Shown one piece after another: positions 1 to 11,100 of a stretch of 64,000 nucleotides of DNA (positions within the stretch are counted from its first letter, which is position 1; each line of letters begins with the position of its first letter). Source of the DNA: Aquabacter cavernae (lineage in GTDB: Bacteria; Pseudomonadota; Alphaproteobacteria; Rhizobiales; Xanthobacteraceae). A model generated the notes under the pieces. It was given only the letters and a program-made list of their open reading frames with translations. It was not told the origin of the DNA and did not search any database. A program made the position numbers and the translations under genes. Location: NCBI RefSeq assembly GCF_003993795.1, contig NZ_RWKV01000016.1:310001-374000 (forward strand), written 5' to 3'.

Positions 1-658
1 TGGAGATGCGCATGCCGGTGAGGATGGTGGGCGCCGCCGCCGGCAGGATCACCGTGAAGGCGCGCTTCAGCGGCCCCACTTCCAGGGTGCGGGCGACATT
101 CAGCCATTCCTTGCGCACGCTCGCCACGCCGAACGCCGTATTCAGCAGCATCGGCCAGACCGAGCAGATGAAGATGACGAAGATGGCCGAGATGCCGGAA
201 TCCTTGATGGTGTAGAGGGCGAGCGGCATCCAGGCCAAAGGCGAGATGGGTTTCAGCACCTGGATGAAGGGATCGAGCGCCCGGCTCATGAGGGCGGACA
301 TGCCGATGAGGAAGCCCAGCGGCACCGCCACCAGCACCGCGATGGCATAGCCCAGCAGCACCCGGCCCAGCGAATAGGCCAGCTGGATGCCGATGCCCTT
401 GTCGTTCGGCCCCTTGTCGTAGAAGGGATCGGACAGCATCTTCATGAGCGCGCCGCCCACATCCAGCGGGCTCGGCATGGCCGACTTGCCGGTGGTGGCG
501 GTGAGGCCCATCAGCTTGGCATATTCGGGGTCCATTCCGGCGGGAAGCCCGCCGGACGTACCGCCGAACCCCGCCGTGGCGCCCTGCCAGACCAGCAGGA
601 AGGCCGCCAGCAGCAGGAAGGACACCAAGGCGGCGCGGAGGTTGAGACTGGTGGCCAT
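1..658 (-). CDS. ABC transporter permease, NrtB type (partial)
   Basis: Inner-membrane permease of a nitrate/taurine/bicarbonate-type ABC importer. It is cut by the left edge of the window, so only about 219 N-terminal residues are visible. A first membrane segment lies near residues 8-25. A periplasmic loop of about 65 residues follows, containing a motif rich in Pro, Gly and Lys typical of proteobacterial NrtB proteins. The binding-protein-dependent permease domain then begins, with the run LGRVLLGYAIAVLVAVPLGF and the later segment KPISPLAWMPLALYTIKDSG. The ATG lies 3 nt after the stop of the substrate-binding protein gene, so the two are surely co-transcribed from the sigma54-type promoter upstream. 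Substrate (nitrate, cyanate, bicarbonate or sulfonate) cannot be told from sequence alone. Confidence 0.85.
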   Translation of the reverse strand, partial: MATSLNLRAALVSFLLLAAFLLVWQGATAGFGGTSGGLPAGMDPEYAKLMGLTATTGKSAMPSPLDVGGALMKMLSDPFYDKGPNDKGIGIQLAYSLGRVLLGYAIAVLVAVPLGFLIGMSALMSRALDPFIQVLKPISPLAWMPLALYTIKDSGISAIFVIFICSVWPMLLNTAFGVASVRKEWLNVARTLEVGPLKRAFTVILPAAAPTILTGMRIS

Positions 659-661
659 GGG

Positions 662-2023
662 TCAGGTCCGCTTGATGGCGAAGCTGTCCACATAGGCTTC
701 GGGCTTGGACGGATCGAACGGCTTGCCCATCACCACGATGGTCTTGGTGGGCGCGGGCGGGGTCATCCCCATGTCCTGCATCACCTTCGCGCACTCGGTG
801 GCGAGGAACACCTGCTTGGCGATGCCGGCATAGTCCACATCGCCCTTCACCTGTCCCCAGCGCTTCATCTGGGTGAGGATCCAGATGGCGAAGGAATCGT
901 AGGGGAAGGGCTCGAAGGCGACGCGGTTCGGGTCCTTCTTGATGTTGCCGAGGCCGTCCGCATAGGTGCCCGTGAGCACCTGGTCGAGCACCGTGACCGG
1001 CGCGTTCAGATAGTTTGCGGGGGCGATGACTTCCGCGATCTGCTTGCGGTTCTCCGGCTTCTGGGCATAGGCGCTGGCATCGATGATGGCGCGCAGCAGG
1101 GCCGCATAGGTGTTGGGATTGGCGGTGACGAATTCCTTGCTGGCCGTGAACGAGCAGCAGGGATGGCCGTCCCAGATCTCCTTGGAGAGGATGTCGATGA
1201 AGCCCACCCCGTCATAGACGGCGCGCTGGGCGATATTGTCGGGGGCGAGGAAGCCGTCGATATTCTCGGCGCGCAGGTTGGCGACCATTTCCGGCGGGGG
1301 CACGGAGCGCAGCTGAACGTCCGTGTCGGGATCCAGGCCGTTCTGCGCGAGATAGTAGCGCAGCAGGTAATTGTGCATGGAATAGTCGAAGGGAATGGCG
1401 AACTTCATCCCCTTCCAGTCCTTGGGATTGCGCCGGTCCTTGTGCTTCATGGCCAGGGTGATGGCCTGCCCGTTGATGTTCTCGATGGCCGGCACCGAGA
1501 AGGGGATCGGGGTCGATCCGAGGCCCATCGAGATGGCGATGGGCATGGGCGAGAGCATGTGGGAGGCGTCGTATTCCTTGTTGATGGTCTTGTCGCGGAT
1601 CACCGCCCAGCCGGCGGTCTTCACCACGTCCACATTCAGGCCCTGCTTGGAATAGAAGCCGAGCGGATGGGCCATGATGATGGGGGTGGCGCAGGTGATC
1701 GGGATGAAGCCGACCTTCAGGTCCTTCTTCTCCAGCGCGCCGGACCCTTGGGCAAAGGCGTCGGTGACGCTGCCCAGCGGCAGGAACTGGGACACGGCGG
1801 CGAGCGCCGTGGCGGAGCCCACCGTCTTCAGGAAGGCGCGGCGGGTGGGGGTGTGCGGGAACACCGCGCGCATGACCGCCGTCTCGACGAAGCTGGAATA
1901 GCGCTCGTCCTCGCTGCCCGTCACCTTGCAGGCGAAGTCGTGCTCGCTTTGGGAGGCATGCTCGCCGCACGAGCAGCCCGAAGAGATGCCGGAACCGCGC
2001 CGGAATGTGTCGAAGCTCGCCAT
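662..2023 (-). CDS. NrtA/CmpA-family ABC transporter substrate-binding protein
   Basis: Periplasmic solute-binding protein of the NrtA/CmpA family, 453 residues. A twin-arginine signal sits unusually deep: the motif TRRAFLKTVGSA begins near residue 60, ahead of a hydrophobic stretch ending near VTDAFA. The mature part carries family hallmarks such as FAIPFDYSMHNYLLRYYLA, PPPEMVANLRAENIDGF and WDGHPCCSF. The first 50 residues form a Cys/His-rich leader (CSCGEHASQSEHDFAC) that is not a normal Tat n-region. An internal Met just before the RR motif could be an alternative start, but a GAGG-like ribosome site precedes the first ATG. First gene of a leftward operon with the permease, driven by a sigma54-type promoter. 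Nitrate is the default guess; bicarbonate or cyanate are possible. Confidence 0.85.
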   Translation of the reverse strand: MASFDTFRRGSGISSGCSCGEHASQSEHDFACKVTGSEDERYSSFVETAVMRAVFPHTPTRRAFLKTVGSATALAAVSQFLPLGSVTDAFAQGSGALEKKDLKVGFIPITCATPIIMAHPLGFYSKQGLNVDVVKTAGWAVIRDKTINKEYDASHMLSPMPIAISMGLGSTPIPFSVPAIENINGQAITLAMKHKDRRNPKDWKGMKFAIPFDYSMHNYLLRYYLAQNGLDPDTDVQLRSVPPPEMVANLRAENIDGFLAPDNIAQRAVYDGVGFIDILSKEIWDGHPCCSFTASKEFVTANPNTYAALLRAIIDASAYAQKPENRKQIAEVIAPANYLNAPVTVLDQVLTGTYADGLGNIKKDPNRVAFEPFPYDSFAIWILTQMKRWGQVKGDVDYAGIAKQVFLATECAKVMQDMGMTPPAPTKTIVVMGKPFDPSKPEAYVDSFAIKRT

Positions 2024-2082
2024 CTATCGCCTCGCTTATGGTGGGCCCCTGCGGGGCACTCGGGAAGGTCGCCTTACCCAAC

Positions 2083-2097
2083 GCAAGAGGTGTGCCA
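2083..2097 (-). promoter_or_regulatory. Sigma54 (-24/-12) promoter for the ABC operon
   Basis: Read on the minus strand the sequence is TGGCAC-N5-TTGC, an exact match to the RpoN core with the invariant GG and GC elements at the right spacing. It lies about 60 bases upstream of the substrate-binding protein start. It faces that gene and is downstream of three palindromic sites next to a sigma54 activator gene, so the context agrees. Confidence 0.85.
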
Positions 2098-2154
2098 CGC
2101 CGCCCCGACCGCGCTGTCCCGCGCCAGTGCTGGAAAATCGGAAAGTGGGCCAAT

Positions 2155-2208
2155 TCACGAAATTTCGTGATTTACGATTTTTCGGGATCGCGTTACGATT
2201 TTTCGTGA
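2155..2208. promoter_or_regulatory. Triple palindromic upstream activator sites
   Basis: Three related 16-base palindromes follow one another: TCACGAAATTTCGTGA (2155-2170, perfect), TTACGATTTTTCGGGA (2172-2187) and TTACGATTTTTCGTGA (2193-2208). Start-to-start spacings are 17 and 21 bases. They sit roughly 58-111 bases upstream of the -24 element, where enhancer sites for sigma54 activators usually lie. The last ends 14 bases before the regulator start codon, which would also allow autoregulation. Inferred to bind the adjacent PAS/AAA+/Fis protein. Confidence 0.75.
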
Positions 2209-2222
2209 CCTGAGGAGACGCC

Positions 2223-4115
<1,893 letters not shown>

Positions 4116-4229
4116 AGCCATGATATTTTTTGCGGAAGGCGTGTCGGAACGCCGGACGCAGGCCCGTCTTCACATCATGGCGGCCACGCTCCGGCGTCGG
4201 AACCACGCCGCGCAAGGAGAGGGCACGCT

Positions 4230-4640
4230 ATGGTGGATCAGATCTTCGTCAACCTTCCGGTCGCGGACCTTCCCGTGGCCAAGGCGTTCTGGGAGAAGCT
4301 GGGCTTCTCCTTCAATCCCCAGTTCACCAATGACGATGCCGCCTGCCTCGTGCTGGGCGAGCATGCCTTCGTCATGCTGCTCACCAAGCCCTTCTTCTCG
4401 GGCTTCACGGACAAGGCCATCCTGGACACCAAGACCCATATCCAGGTGATCAACGCGCTGTCCGTGAAGGACCGCGAAGCGGTGGATGCCATGGTGTCCG
4501 CCGCCATCGCCGCCGGAGGCCGCTCCCCGCGCCCGGCGAAGGATTACGGCTTCATGTACCAGCACAGCTTCGAGGACCCGGACGGGCATCTCTGGGAAGT
4601 CTTCTTCATGGGCGCCATGCCGCCCCAGACCCCGGCCTGA
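4230..4640 (+). CDS. VOC-family (glyoxalase/bleomycin resistance fold) protein
   Basis: A 136-residue protein of the vicinal oxygen chelate superfamily. It starts IFVNLPVADLPVAKAFWEKLGF and ends with SFEDPDGHLWEVFFM, the paired beta-alpha-beta-beta-beta signatures of this fold. The metal ligands of true glyoxalase I are not obvious, and family members of this type usually have no assigned substrate. AAGGAG lies 10 bases upstream of the ATG. The next gene encodes a second VOC-fold protein 37 bases downstream, so the two probably form one transcript. Confidence 0.85.
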   Translation: MVDQIFVNLPVADLPVAKAFWEKLGFSFNPQFTNDDAACLVLGEHAFVMLLTKPFFSGFTDKAILDTKTHIQVINALSVKDREAVDAMVSAAIAAGGRSPRPAKDYGFMYQHSFEDPDGHLWEVFFMGAMPPQTPA

Positions 4641-4677
4641 ACGCCGGCCATCCCCTTATCTCACCGGAGACACCCAC

Positions 4678-5118
4678 ATGCTCGTCCAGCCCTATCTCTC
4701 CCTCGAAGGCCGCGCGGAAGAGGCCATCGAATTCTATGTGCGCACCCTCGGCGCGCAGGTGGAGATGATGATGCGCTTCTCCGAAGCGCCGCCCATGCCG
4801 GAAGAACCGGCAGGCTGCGCCATGCCCGAGGGGGCGGCTCCGCCGCCCGCCCACAAGATCCTCCATGCCAGCCTGCGCATCGGCAACAGCGTGGTGATGC
4901 TCTCCGACGGCCTGTGCCAGGGCACGGCGGACTTCAAGGGCATGGCCCTCTCGCTCACCGTGGCTGATCTTGCGGAGGCGGAGCGCGTGTTCGCGGCGCT
5001 GGCGGAGGGCGGCACCGTGCAGATGCCGCTGGCCGCCACCTTCTTCTCGCCCGCCTTCGGCATGCTGGCTGACCGGTTCGGGCTCGGCTGGATGGTGGTG
5101 GTCGCCGCGCCCGCGTGA
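4678..5118 (+). CDS. PhnB/YjdN-like VOC protein
   Basis: A 146-residue VOC-fold protein of the PhnB (YjdN) group: MLVQPYLSLEGRAEEAIEFY at the N-terminus and TVADLAEAERVFAALAEGG later. The C-terminus FFSPAFGMLADRFGLGWMV is the usual ending of this family. The start at 4678 is preferred over an upstream in-frame one because it follows a GGAG site and matches the family N-terminus; the longer reading overlaps the preceding gene. Biochemical role is not known for most members. Confidence 0.85.
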   Translation: MLVQPYLSLEGRAEEAIEFYVRTLGAQVEMMMRFSEAPPMPEEPAGCAMPEGAAPPPAHKILHASLRIGNSVVMLSDGLCQGTADFKGMALSLTVADLAEAERVFAALAEGGTVQMPLAATFFSPAFGMLADRFGLGWMVVVAAPA

Positions 5119-5146
5119 GGGCGGCGGGGCGTGACTGTCGGTCAAC

Positions 5147-5626
5147 CTAGACCGTCTTCGTCCTGCGCAGATGGATGATCTGGGCGGTCAGGCCGACCAC
5201 GAGCAGGGCCAGAAGCGTGAGTTGGGCGCCCACCAGAAGCGGGGCGCCCATCTGCGTCACCAGAGGGTGACCGTCCGGAACGCGGCGCAGCGTTTCCGAC
5301 ACGGCGGGCACCATGAGAAGGAAAGCGCTCAGGCTGAGGCACACCGTCTCCACATAGCGCGCCGCGCGCGGCAGGCCGGGAATGCGCCCGACCCCGTATC
5401 CAGCGATGAGAACCAGGAGCGTGACCGCGCCGATGACGCCGCTCACCGGCTGATGGGCCACAAGGAACACGGTCACGGCGCCGATGACCATGGAGACAAA
5501 ATAGACCACGCCCGCCGGGGATCGCGGCACGATGCGCCCGTACCGCGCGAACATGTAGAGCGCGACGGGGATGGCGGGCAGGCTGCCGAGGGTGTGCAGC
5601 CAGCCGAGGGGGGAGATGCCGAACAT
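5147..5626 (-). CDS. Small four-helix membrane protein, TetR-linked, function unknown
   Basis: About 159 residues with four hydrophobic segments (LHTLGSLPAIPVALYMFARY, VVYFVSMVIGAVTVFLV, VIGAVTLLVLIAGYGVG and ETVCLSLSAFLLMVPAV) and a final one near GAQLTLLALLVVGLTAQI. I do not recognise a characterised family. The start at ATG 5626, with AAAAGGA upstream, is chosen because the reading frame above it is compositionally unlike a protein. It lies downstream of the TetR gene on the same strand. It has its own copy of the TetR-like operator at 5698-5713, so it is probably the regulated target. Confidence 0.6.
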   Translation of the reverse strand: MFGISPLGWLHTLGSLPAIPVALYMFARYGRIVPRSPAGVVYFVSMVIGAVTVFLVAHQPVSGVIGAVTLLVLIAGYGVGRIPGLPRAARYVETVCLSLSAFLLMVPAVSETLRRVPDGHPLVTQMGAPLLVGAQLTLLALLVVGLTAQIIHLRRTKTV

Positions 5627-5697
5627 GGGCCTGATCCTTTTCAGGAAGGACGGCAGGATGCGGGGTCCGACGGCAGAGAGGTGACGGCCGACGCATC

Positions 5698-5713
5698 TAC
5701 CTACTAGTTGATA
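5698..5713. promoter_or_regulatory. TetR-type operator, copy 1
   Basis: TACCTACTAGTTGATA, an imperfect palindrome centred on ACTAGT. It lies about 70 bases upstream of the membrane protein start and shares 12 of 16 bases with the site in front of the TetR gene. Assignment as the operator is inferred from the matched pair. Confidence 0.6.
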
Positions 5714-5756
5714 GTTAGCCAGGGCATGCGAACACGGACGCGACGGGCCGGCCCCG

Positions 5757-6341
5757 TCAGCCTTTGGACGTGAGCCGGTCCAACAGAGGACGCAGAATGA
5801 GGGGATAGGTTTCAGGCTTGCCGTAAGCGCGGGCCGACAGCATGGCGCCATGGACGGCCGAGAGCAGAATTTCCGCCTCCACCTCCGGCGTATCACGCAG
5901 CGTCAGCGCGCCCGCCGCCGCGCCGCGCCGCAAGACCTCCGCCAGCCAGGACGACACGACCTGAAAATGCGCGCGCACCTCCCGCACGATGTCCTCGGGA
6001 AGCACCGGCGCCTGACTTGCCAGGAGGGCGTTGATACAGAAAGGGGCGCTCCCATCGGCGATGCAGGCCTGCCAATAGCCCACATAGGCACGCAATTGGT
6101 CCGCCGGGGCCGGCACGCTCCGCTCCAGTTGGGCCAGCCCTTCAATCGCGGCCTCGCGATACCGGACGACGAGGGTGCGGACGAGATCCACCTTGCTGGG
6201 AAAGTGGTGGTGAATGCTCGCATTGCGAATGCCCACCACCTTGGAGATGTCGGCATAGCTGAAGCCGTTATACCCACCCGCCATGAGGAGCGTGTGCGCG
6301 CAGCTCAGTATGGTGTCTGCTGTGGTCGAAGGAGCGCCCAT
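5757..6341 (-). CDS. TetR/AcrR-family transcriptional repressor
   Basis: A 194-residue TetR-family regulator. The N-terminal helix-turn-helix spans roughly residues 12-58 (SYADISKVVGIRNASIHHHF followed by PSKVDLV). The C-terminal helical ligand domain resembles TetR_C proteins of the YcdC/AcrR sort (a WQACIADGSAPFCINALLASQ segment). The ATG is followed on the upstream side, after 9 bases, by a 16-base palindrome, consistent with autorepression. The adjacent four-helix membrane protein gene has the same site. The inducer is unknown. Confidence 0.9.
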   Translation of the reverse strand: MGAPSTTADTILSCAHTLLMAGGYNGFSYADISKVVGIRNASIHHHFPSKVDLVRTLVVRYREAAIEGLAQLERSVPAPADQLRAYVGYWQACIADGSAPFCINALLASQAPVLPEDIVREVRAHFQVVSSWLAEVLRRGAAAGALTLRDTPEVEAEILLSAVHGAMLSARAYGKPETYPLILRPLLDRLTSKG

Positions 6342-6350
6342 GCGCCTACT

Positions 6351-6366
6351 TACCTTCTAATAGGTA
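6351..6366. promoter_or_regulatory. TetR-type operator, copy 2
   Basis: TACCTTCTAATAGGTA, with perfect five-base arms TACCT/AGGTA, nested within a longer CCTAC...GTAGG symmetry (6345-6368). It sits 9 bases upstream of the TetR start codon and matches the site at 5698-5713. Confidence 0.65.
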
Positions 6367-6496
6367 GGCACACAAGTCCTGATACACCGCTTGCCGCCGC
6401 CGCCCGGAAAGACCGGCGCGACGCCCGCGCAATGGGGCGCCGCGACGGCCGGGGCGTGGATGTTCAGGCGATGCCCCCGTGCGAGGGGGCGTCCGC

Positions 6497-7204
6497 TCAG
6501 GAGGCCAGGAGGTTCACCTTGCCGGTGGACAGGTCATAGACCGCGCCCACCACCTGCACCTTTCCGTCCGCCACCATCTTGGAGAGGATGGGGCGGGCGG
6601 TCTTCAGCCGCTGCACATTGAGCACCACATTGGCGGCGATGGACGCATCCAGCAGGTTGGCCGGCTTCTGCGCCTTCGCCTTTTCCACCGCCGGCTTGAT
6701 GGACTTGACCAGGTCCGGCAGGTGGCCGGGCAGCTTGGCATTGTCCTTCAGCACGTTGATGGCCGCGTCCACCGCCCCGCAATTGCTGTGGCCGAGCACC
6801 ATGATGAGCGGCGTGCCCAGGATTTTCGCACCGAATTCCAGGCTGGCGAGGCCGTCCGTATTCACGAAATTCCCGGCGAGCCGCACCACGAACAGTTCGC
6901 CCGGCCCCTCGTCGAAGGCCAGTTCCGGCGCCACGCGGGAATCCGCGCAGCTCAGGATGGCGGCGAACGGAAACTGGGCGGAAGCGCGCGCCGCCCGGCC
7001 CGCCGACATGTCCTTCTGGTTGGGCGTGTTCGCCACATAGCGGGCATTGCCCTCCATGAGGCGCTTCAGCGCCGCATCGGGCGCAATGGCATTGGGGGCG
7101 GTCTGCGCCACAGCCGGCAGGGTCACCCCGCCGGAAAGCGCCACCGCAGCACCCGCGGCAAGAAAGCCGCGCCGGGACAATCCGAACCCATGATTTTCAC
7201 ACAC
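6497..7204 (-). CDS. Tat-exported beta-class carbonic anhydrase (copy 1)
   Basis: Reversible hydration of CO2 to bicarbonate, predicted to act in the periplasm. 235 residues from a GTG start with GAGGA upstream. The N-terminus carries a Tat signal (SRRGFLAAGAAVALSGGVTLPAVAQ). The beta-carbonic anhydrase zinc site is complete: C86-A-D88-S-R90, then H139 and C142 in GHSNCGAV. It is a paralogue of the next gene upstream (7420-8151), and both are exported, so this is a tandem duplication of a periplasmic enzyme. An NrtA/CmpA-type importer lies about 4.5 kb away, so a link to bicarbonate handling is possible but unproven. Confidence 0.92.
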   Translation of the reverse strand: MCENHGFGLSRRGFLAAGAAVALSGGVTLPAVAQTAPNAIAPDAALKRLMEGNARYVANTPNQKDMSAGRAARASAQFPFAAILSCADSRVAPELAFDEGPGELFVVRLAGNFVNTDGLASLEFGAKILGTPLIMVLGHSNCGAVDAAINVLKDNAKLPGHLPDLVKSIKPAVEKAKAQKPANLLDASIAANVVLNVQRLKTARPILSKMVADGKVQVVGAVYDLSTGKVNLLAS

Positions 7205-7419
7205 GGCCGTAGTCCTCACGTCAAAGGAGAAGCCCGCCTGGGCGGATATCGCCCGAAGGTTCAAGGCACCGTATCTTTGGCACGAGGTTGCGGGCGGGAA
7301 AACTGGAACTTTACCAGACGCTTCACATTGAGACGGCGCCCCATGAAGCGCCCGGTCGCGCCTCGGCGACCGCCGCAATGGTCACGCCCGGATAATGAGC
7401 CGGGCACCTAATTTTCCTC

Positions 7420-8151
7420 TCAGGCCGTCAGGACGGAAAACCGGCCCGTGGCCAACGTGTAGAGGGCGGGCACCACGGCGAGCTTTCCCGCTTCCAGCGT
7501 CGCCCCGATCACCGGCTTGGAGGCCCGCAGCCGGTTCGCATTGATCCGCGCATTGGCCTCCACCGCCGCCGTCAGGAGATCGCTGCCCGTCTGCGTGCCG
7601 ATCTGCGCGCGGGCCTGCGCCACGGCCGGGCGGAGCGCATCCACGAGGCGCGGCAGGGAGCCGGGAAACGCCACCTTCTCTTCCACCATCTCGATGGCTG
7701 CCGCGACCGCGCCGCAGCCGGTATGGCCCATGACCACGATGAGCGGCACGCCGAGCATCTTCACCGCATATTCGAGGCTGGCGACGCCATACTCGTCCAC
7801 CACATTGCCCGCCACCCGCACCACGAACAGCTCGCCCGGCCGCTGGTCGAAGACCAGCTCGGGCGCCACGCGGGAATCCGCGCAGCTCAGGATGCAGGCG
7901 AACGGAAACTGCTTCTTCGCCCGCGCATAGACATCCACCGAGAAGCTTTTCTGGATGGGCCGGTTGCGCACATAGCGCTCATTGCCCTTCCGCAGCTTTT
8001 CCAGCGCCGCCAGGGGCGCGATGGCATTGGGCGGCGGCACCGGCTCGCGCAGTTCGGCGCGGGCGAGGCCGCCGCAGAACAGGCTGCCCGCCAGGGCCGC
8101 TGCCCCCGTGACCACCGCCCGACGACTGAGCGTCCCGCATCGCGCGCACAT
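7420..8151 (-). CDS. Tat-exported beta-class carbonic anhydrase (copy 2)
   Basis: A 243-residue beta-carbonic anhydrase. Zinc and catalytic residues are intact (C90-A-D92-S-R94; H143 and C146 in GHTGCGAV). The N-terminus has a twin-arginine motif in SRRAVVTGAAALAGS and an ARA cleavage site, preceded by a CARC pair. GGGAGGGA precedes the ATG. It shares the PNAIAP..AL..L..GN.RYV region and the whole catalytic core with the enzyme at 6497-7204, from which it is separated by a 215-base gap. That gap is large enough for an independent promoter for the downstream copy. Confidence 0.92.
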   Translation of the reverse strand: MCARCGTLSRRAVVTGAAALAGSLFCGGLARAELREPVPPPNAIAPLAALEKLRKGNERYVRNRPIQKSFSVDVYARAKKQFPFACILSCADSRVAPELVFDQRPGELFVVRVAGNVVDEYGVASLEYAVKMLGVPLIVVMGHTGCGAVAAAIEMVEEKVAFPGSLPRLVDALRPAVAQARAQIGTQTGSDLLTAAVEANARINANRLRASKPVIGATLEAGKLAVVPALYTLATGRFSVLTA

Positions 8152-8189
8152 GATGTCCCTCCCCCTGGATCAGACGCACCATAGCACCG

Positions 8190-11100
8190 TCACACCAGCG
8201 CCATCAGGCTCGCATTGCCGCCCGCCGCCGCGGTGTTGGTGGAAACCACCTGCTCGTGCAGCAGCCATTCCAGCGGATAGTCGGCCCCCGCCGCCAGTTC
8301 ACCCGCCGCAAGGCCGTGGACCGCCAGGATGGGGCCTTCCCGCGCGGCGATCTCACCGTCGAGGGTCAGCAGCGCGTCGCTGTCGCCCTCGAACAGAACG
8401 GCATCGAACGCCGCGTTCGCCCGCTCTCCCGGCCCGAGCCGCCGGACGCGCCCGGAGAGGGACACGGGCAGGCGCGCCAGGGCGTCTCCCACCGCAGGAC
8501 CGGCATCCACGAGCGCTGTATTTCCCGTGGCGAGAGCGGTGCCCAGTTGGAGCGCCAGCCCCAGCGGCGTCGCCGCCACGCACAGGACCGTGCCGCGCGC
8601 GTGGAGGGAATAGACATTGTCCTCGCCCACCGGGCCGGGCAGGTGCCGCTCCGCCGACCGCGCGCCCCGTTCCGCCAGCGCCCGGCAGCGCGCCGCCGCC
8701 GCCGCATCGCCGGACGCCGCCAGATGATCGGCGAGGGCCAGCGCCGCCGGGTCCGCCACGCCGCCTTCGGACGCCACCGGCGGGCGCACGGTCAGCAGGC
8801 GGCGCAGATAGAGCGGCCCGCCCGCCTTCGGCCCGGTGCCGGAGAGGTTCATGCCGCCGAAGGGCTGCACGCCCACCACCGCGCCGATGAGGTTGCGGTT
8901 CACATAGAGATTGCCCGCCGCGATGCGCGCGGACACGTCCGCGATGGTCTCGTTTATGCGGGTATGAAGCCCGAAGGTCAGGCCGTAGCCGGTGGCGTTG
9001 AGCGCATCCACCAGCGCGTCCCGCTCGGCCCGGGCATAGCGCACCACATGGAGCACGGGGCCGAACACCTCCCGCTTCAGTTCGCCGACATGGCCGATCT
9101 CGATGAGGGTGGGCGGCACGAAGGTGCCGTGGCGGGCGGCCTCCGGCAAAGCGGCCTGCGTCACCCCGTGGCCCTTCTGCGCCATGGCCGCCACATGGGC
9201 GAGGATGGTGTCCCGCGCCTCGCCGCTGATGATCGGCCCCACATCGGTGGACAGGTATGCGGGATCGCCCACCCGCATTTCCGCCAGGGCCCCCTTCAGC
9301 ATGGCGAGGGTGCGTTCCGCCGTCTCCTCCTGCAGGCACAGGATGCGCAGGGCCGAGCAGCGCTGCCCGGCGGAATCGAAGGCGGAGGCGAGCACATCCG
9401 CCACCACCTGCTCGGGCAGAGCGGAGGAATCCACCACCAGCGCATTCTGCCCGCCGGTCTCGGCCACCAGCGGAACCGGGCACCCGTCCGGCCCCAGGCG
9501 CGCTGCGAGGGTCCGGCGGATGAGCCGCGCCACCTCCGTGGAGCCGGTGAACAGAACGCCGCACACGCCCGGCTCCGCCACCAAGGCGGCGCCCACCGCG
9601 CCGTCGCCGGGCAGCAGCGCGAGGGCGCCGGGCGGCAGGCCCGCCGCCTGCAAGATCTCCACGGCGGCGGCGGCGATGAGCGGCGTCTCCTCGGCGGGCT
9701 TGGCGATCACCGGGTTTCCGGCAGCGAGCGCTGCGGCCACCTGCCCCGTGAAGATGGCGAGGGGGAAATTCCAGGGGCTGATGCAGACCACCGGGCCGAG
9801 GGGTCGGTGCGTGTCATTGTCGAAGGTTTCCGCCTGCCCGGCATAATAGCGCAGGAAATCCACCGCCTCGCGCACCTCGCCCACCGCATTGGGGAGCGTC
9901 TTGCCCGCCTCGCGCACGATGAGCCCCAGCAAGGCGGGCATGCGCGCTTCCAGCAAATCGGCGGCGCGACGCAGGCAGGCGGCCCGCTCCGTGGGGGGCG
10001 TGGCGGACCATGTGGCACCCAGCGTTTGCGCCTCGCGCACGGCTTCCGCCGCAAGCTCCGGCGCCGCCTCGGTGACGCGACCCACCTCGTCCCGCAAGTC
10101 GGCGGGATTGCGCACCGCCCGCCCCTCTTCCGGCCGGGGACCGCCCGCGAGCACCGGCGCCGCATGCACGGGATCGCGCGCGGTTGAGAGAAGCGAGACC
10201 GCGAGCGAGGCAAGGCGCTGCTCGCTGGAAAAATCCAGCCCTTCCGAATTCAGCCGCCCGTCCGGGAACAGGTGGCGCGGCAGGCGAATGTGCGGATGGG
10301 GCGCGCCCATGGGCGTGAGCGCGGCGGCCTCGGCCACCGGGTCCGCCACCAGCGCGTCCAGCGGCACGGCGGCGTCCGCGATGCGGTGCACGAAGGAGGA
10401 ATTGGCGCCGTTCTCCAACAGGCGGCGCACCAGATAGGCCAGCAGCGTCTCGTGGCTGCCCACCGGGGCATAGATGCGGCACGGCCGGTTCAGCTTCTCG
10501 CGGCCCACCACCTCCTCATAGAGCGGCTCGCCCATGCCGTGGAGGCACTGGAACTCGTACTGGCCGGGATAATAATCCGGCCCCGCCGCCGTGATGATGG
10601 CGGACAGGGTCTGCGCATTGTGGGTGGCGAACTGAGGGAAGACCGCGTCCGGCGCCGCCAGCAACCGCCGGGCGCAGGCGAGATAGGCGACATCCGTGTG
10701 CAGCTTGCGGGTATAGACCGGGAAGCCCTCCAGCCCGTCCACCTGCGCGCGCTTGATCTCCGAATCCCAATAGGCCCCCTTCACGAGGCGCACCATGATG
10801 CGGCGGCGGGCGCGGCGGGCGAGATCGATCACGAAGTCGATCACGAAGGGCGCGCGCTTCTGATAGGCCTGGATGACGAAGCCGAGGCCGTTCCAGTCGG
10901 CAAGCGCGGGGTCGAGGGCCAGCGCCTCCAAGAGGTCCAGCGACAAATCGAGCCGGTCCGCCTCCTCGGCATCGATGTTGAAGCCGATATCGTGGCTCCT
11001 GGCGATGCGCGCCAAGGCGGCGGCGCGGGGCAGCAATTCCGCCAGCACGCGCTCGCGCTGGCCGCGCTGATAGCGGGGATGGAGCGCGGACAGCTTGATG

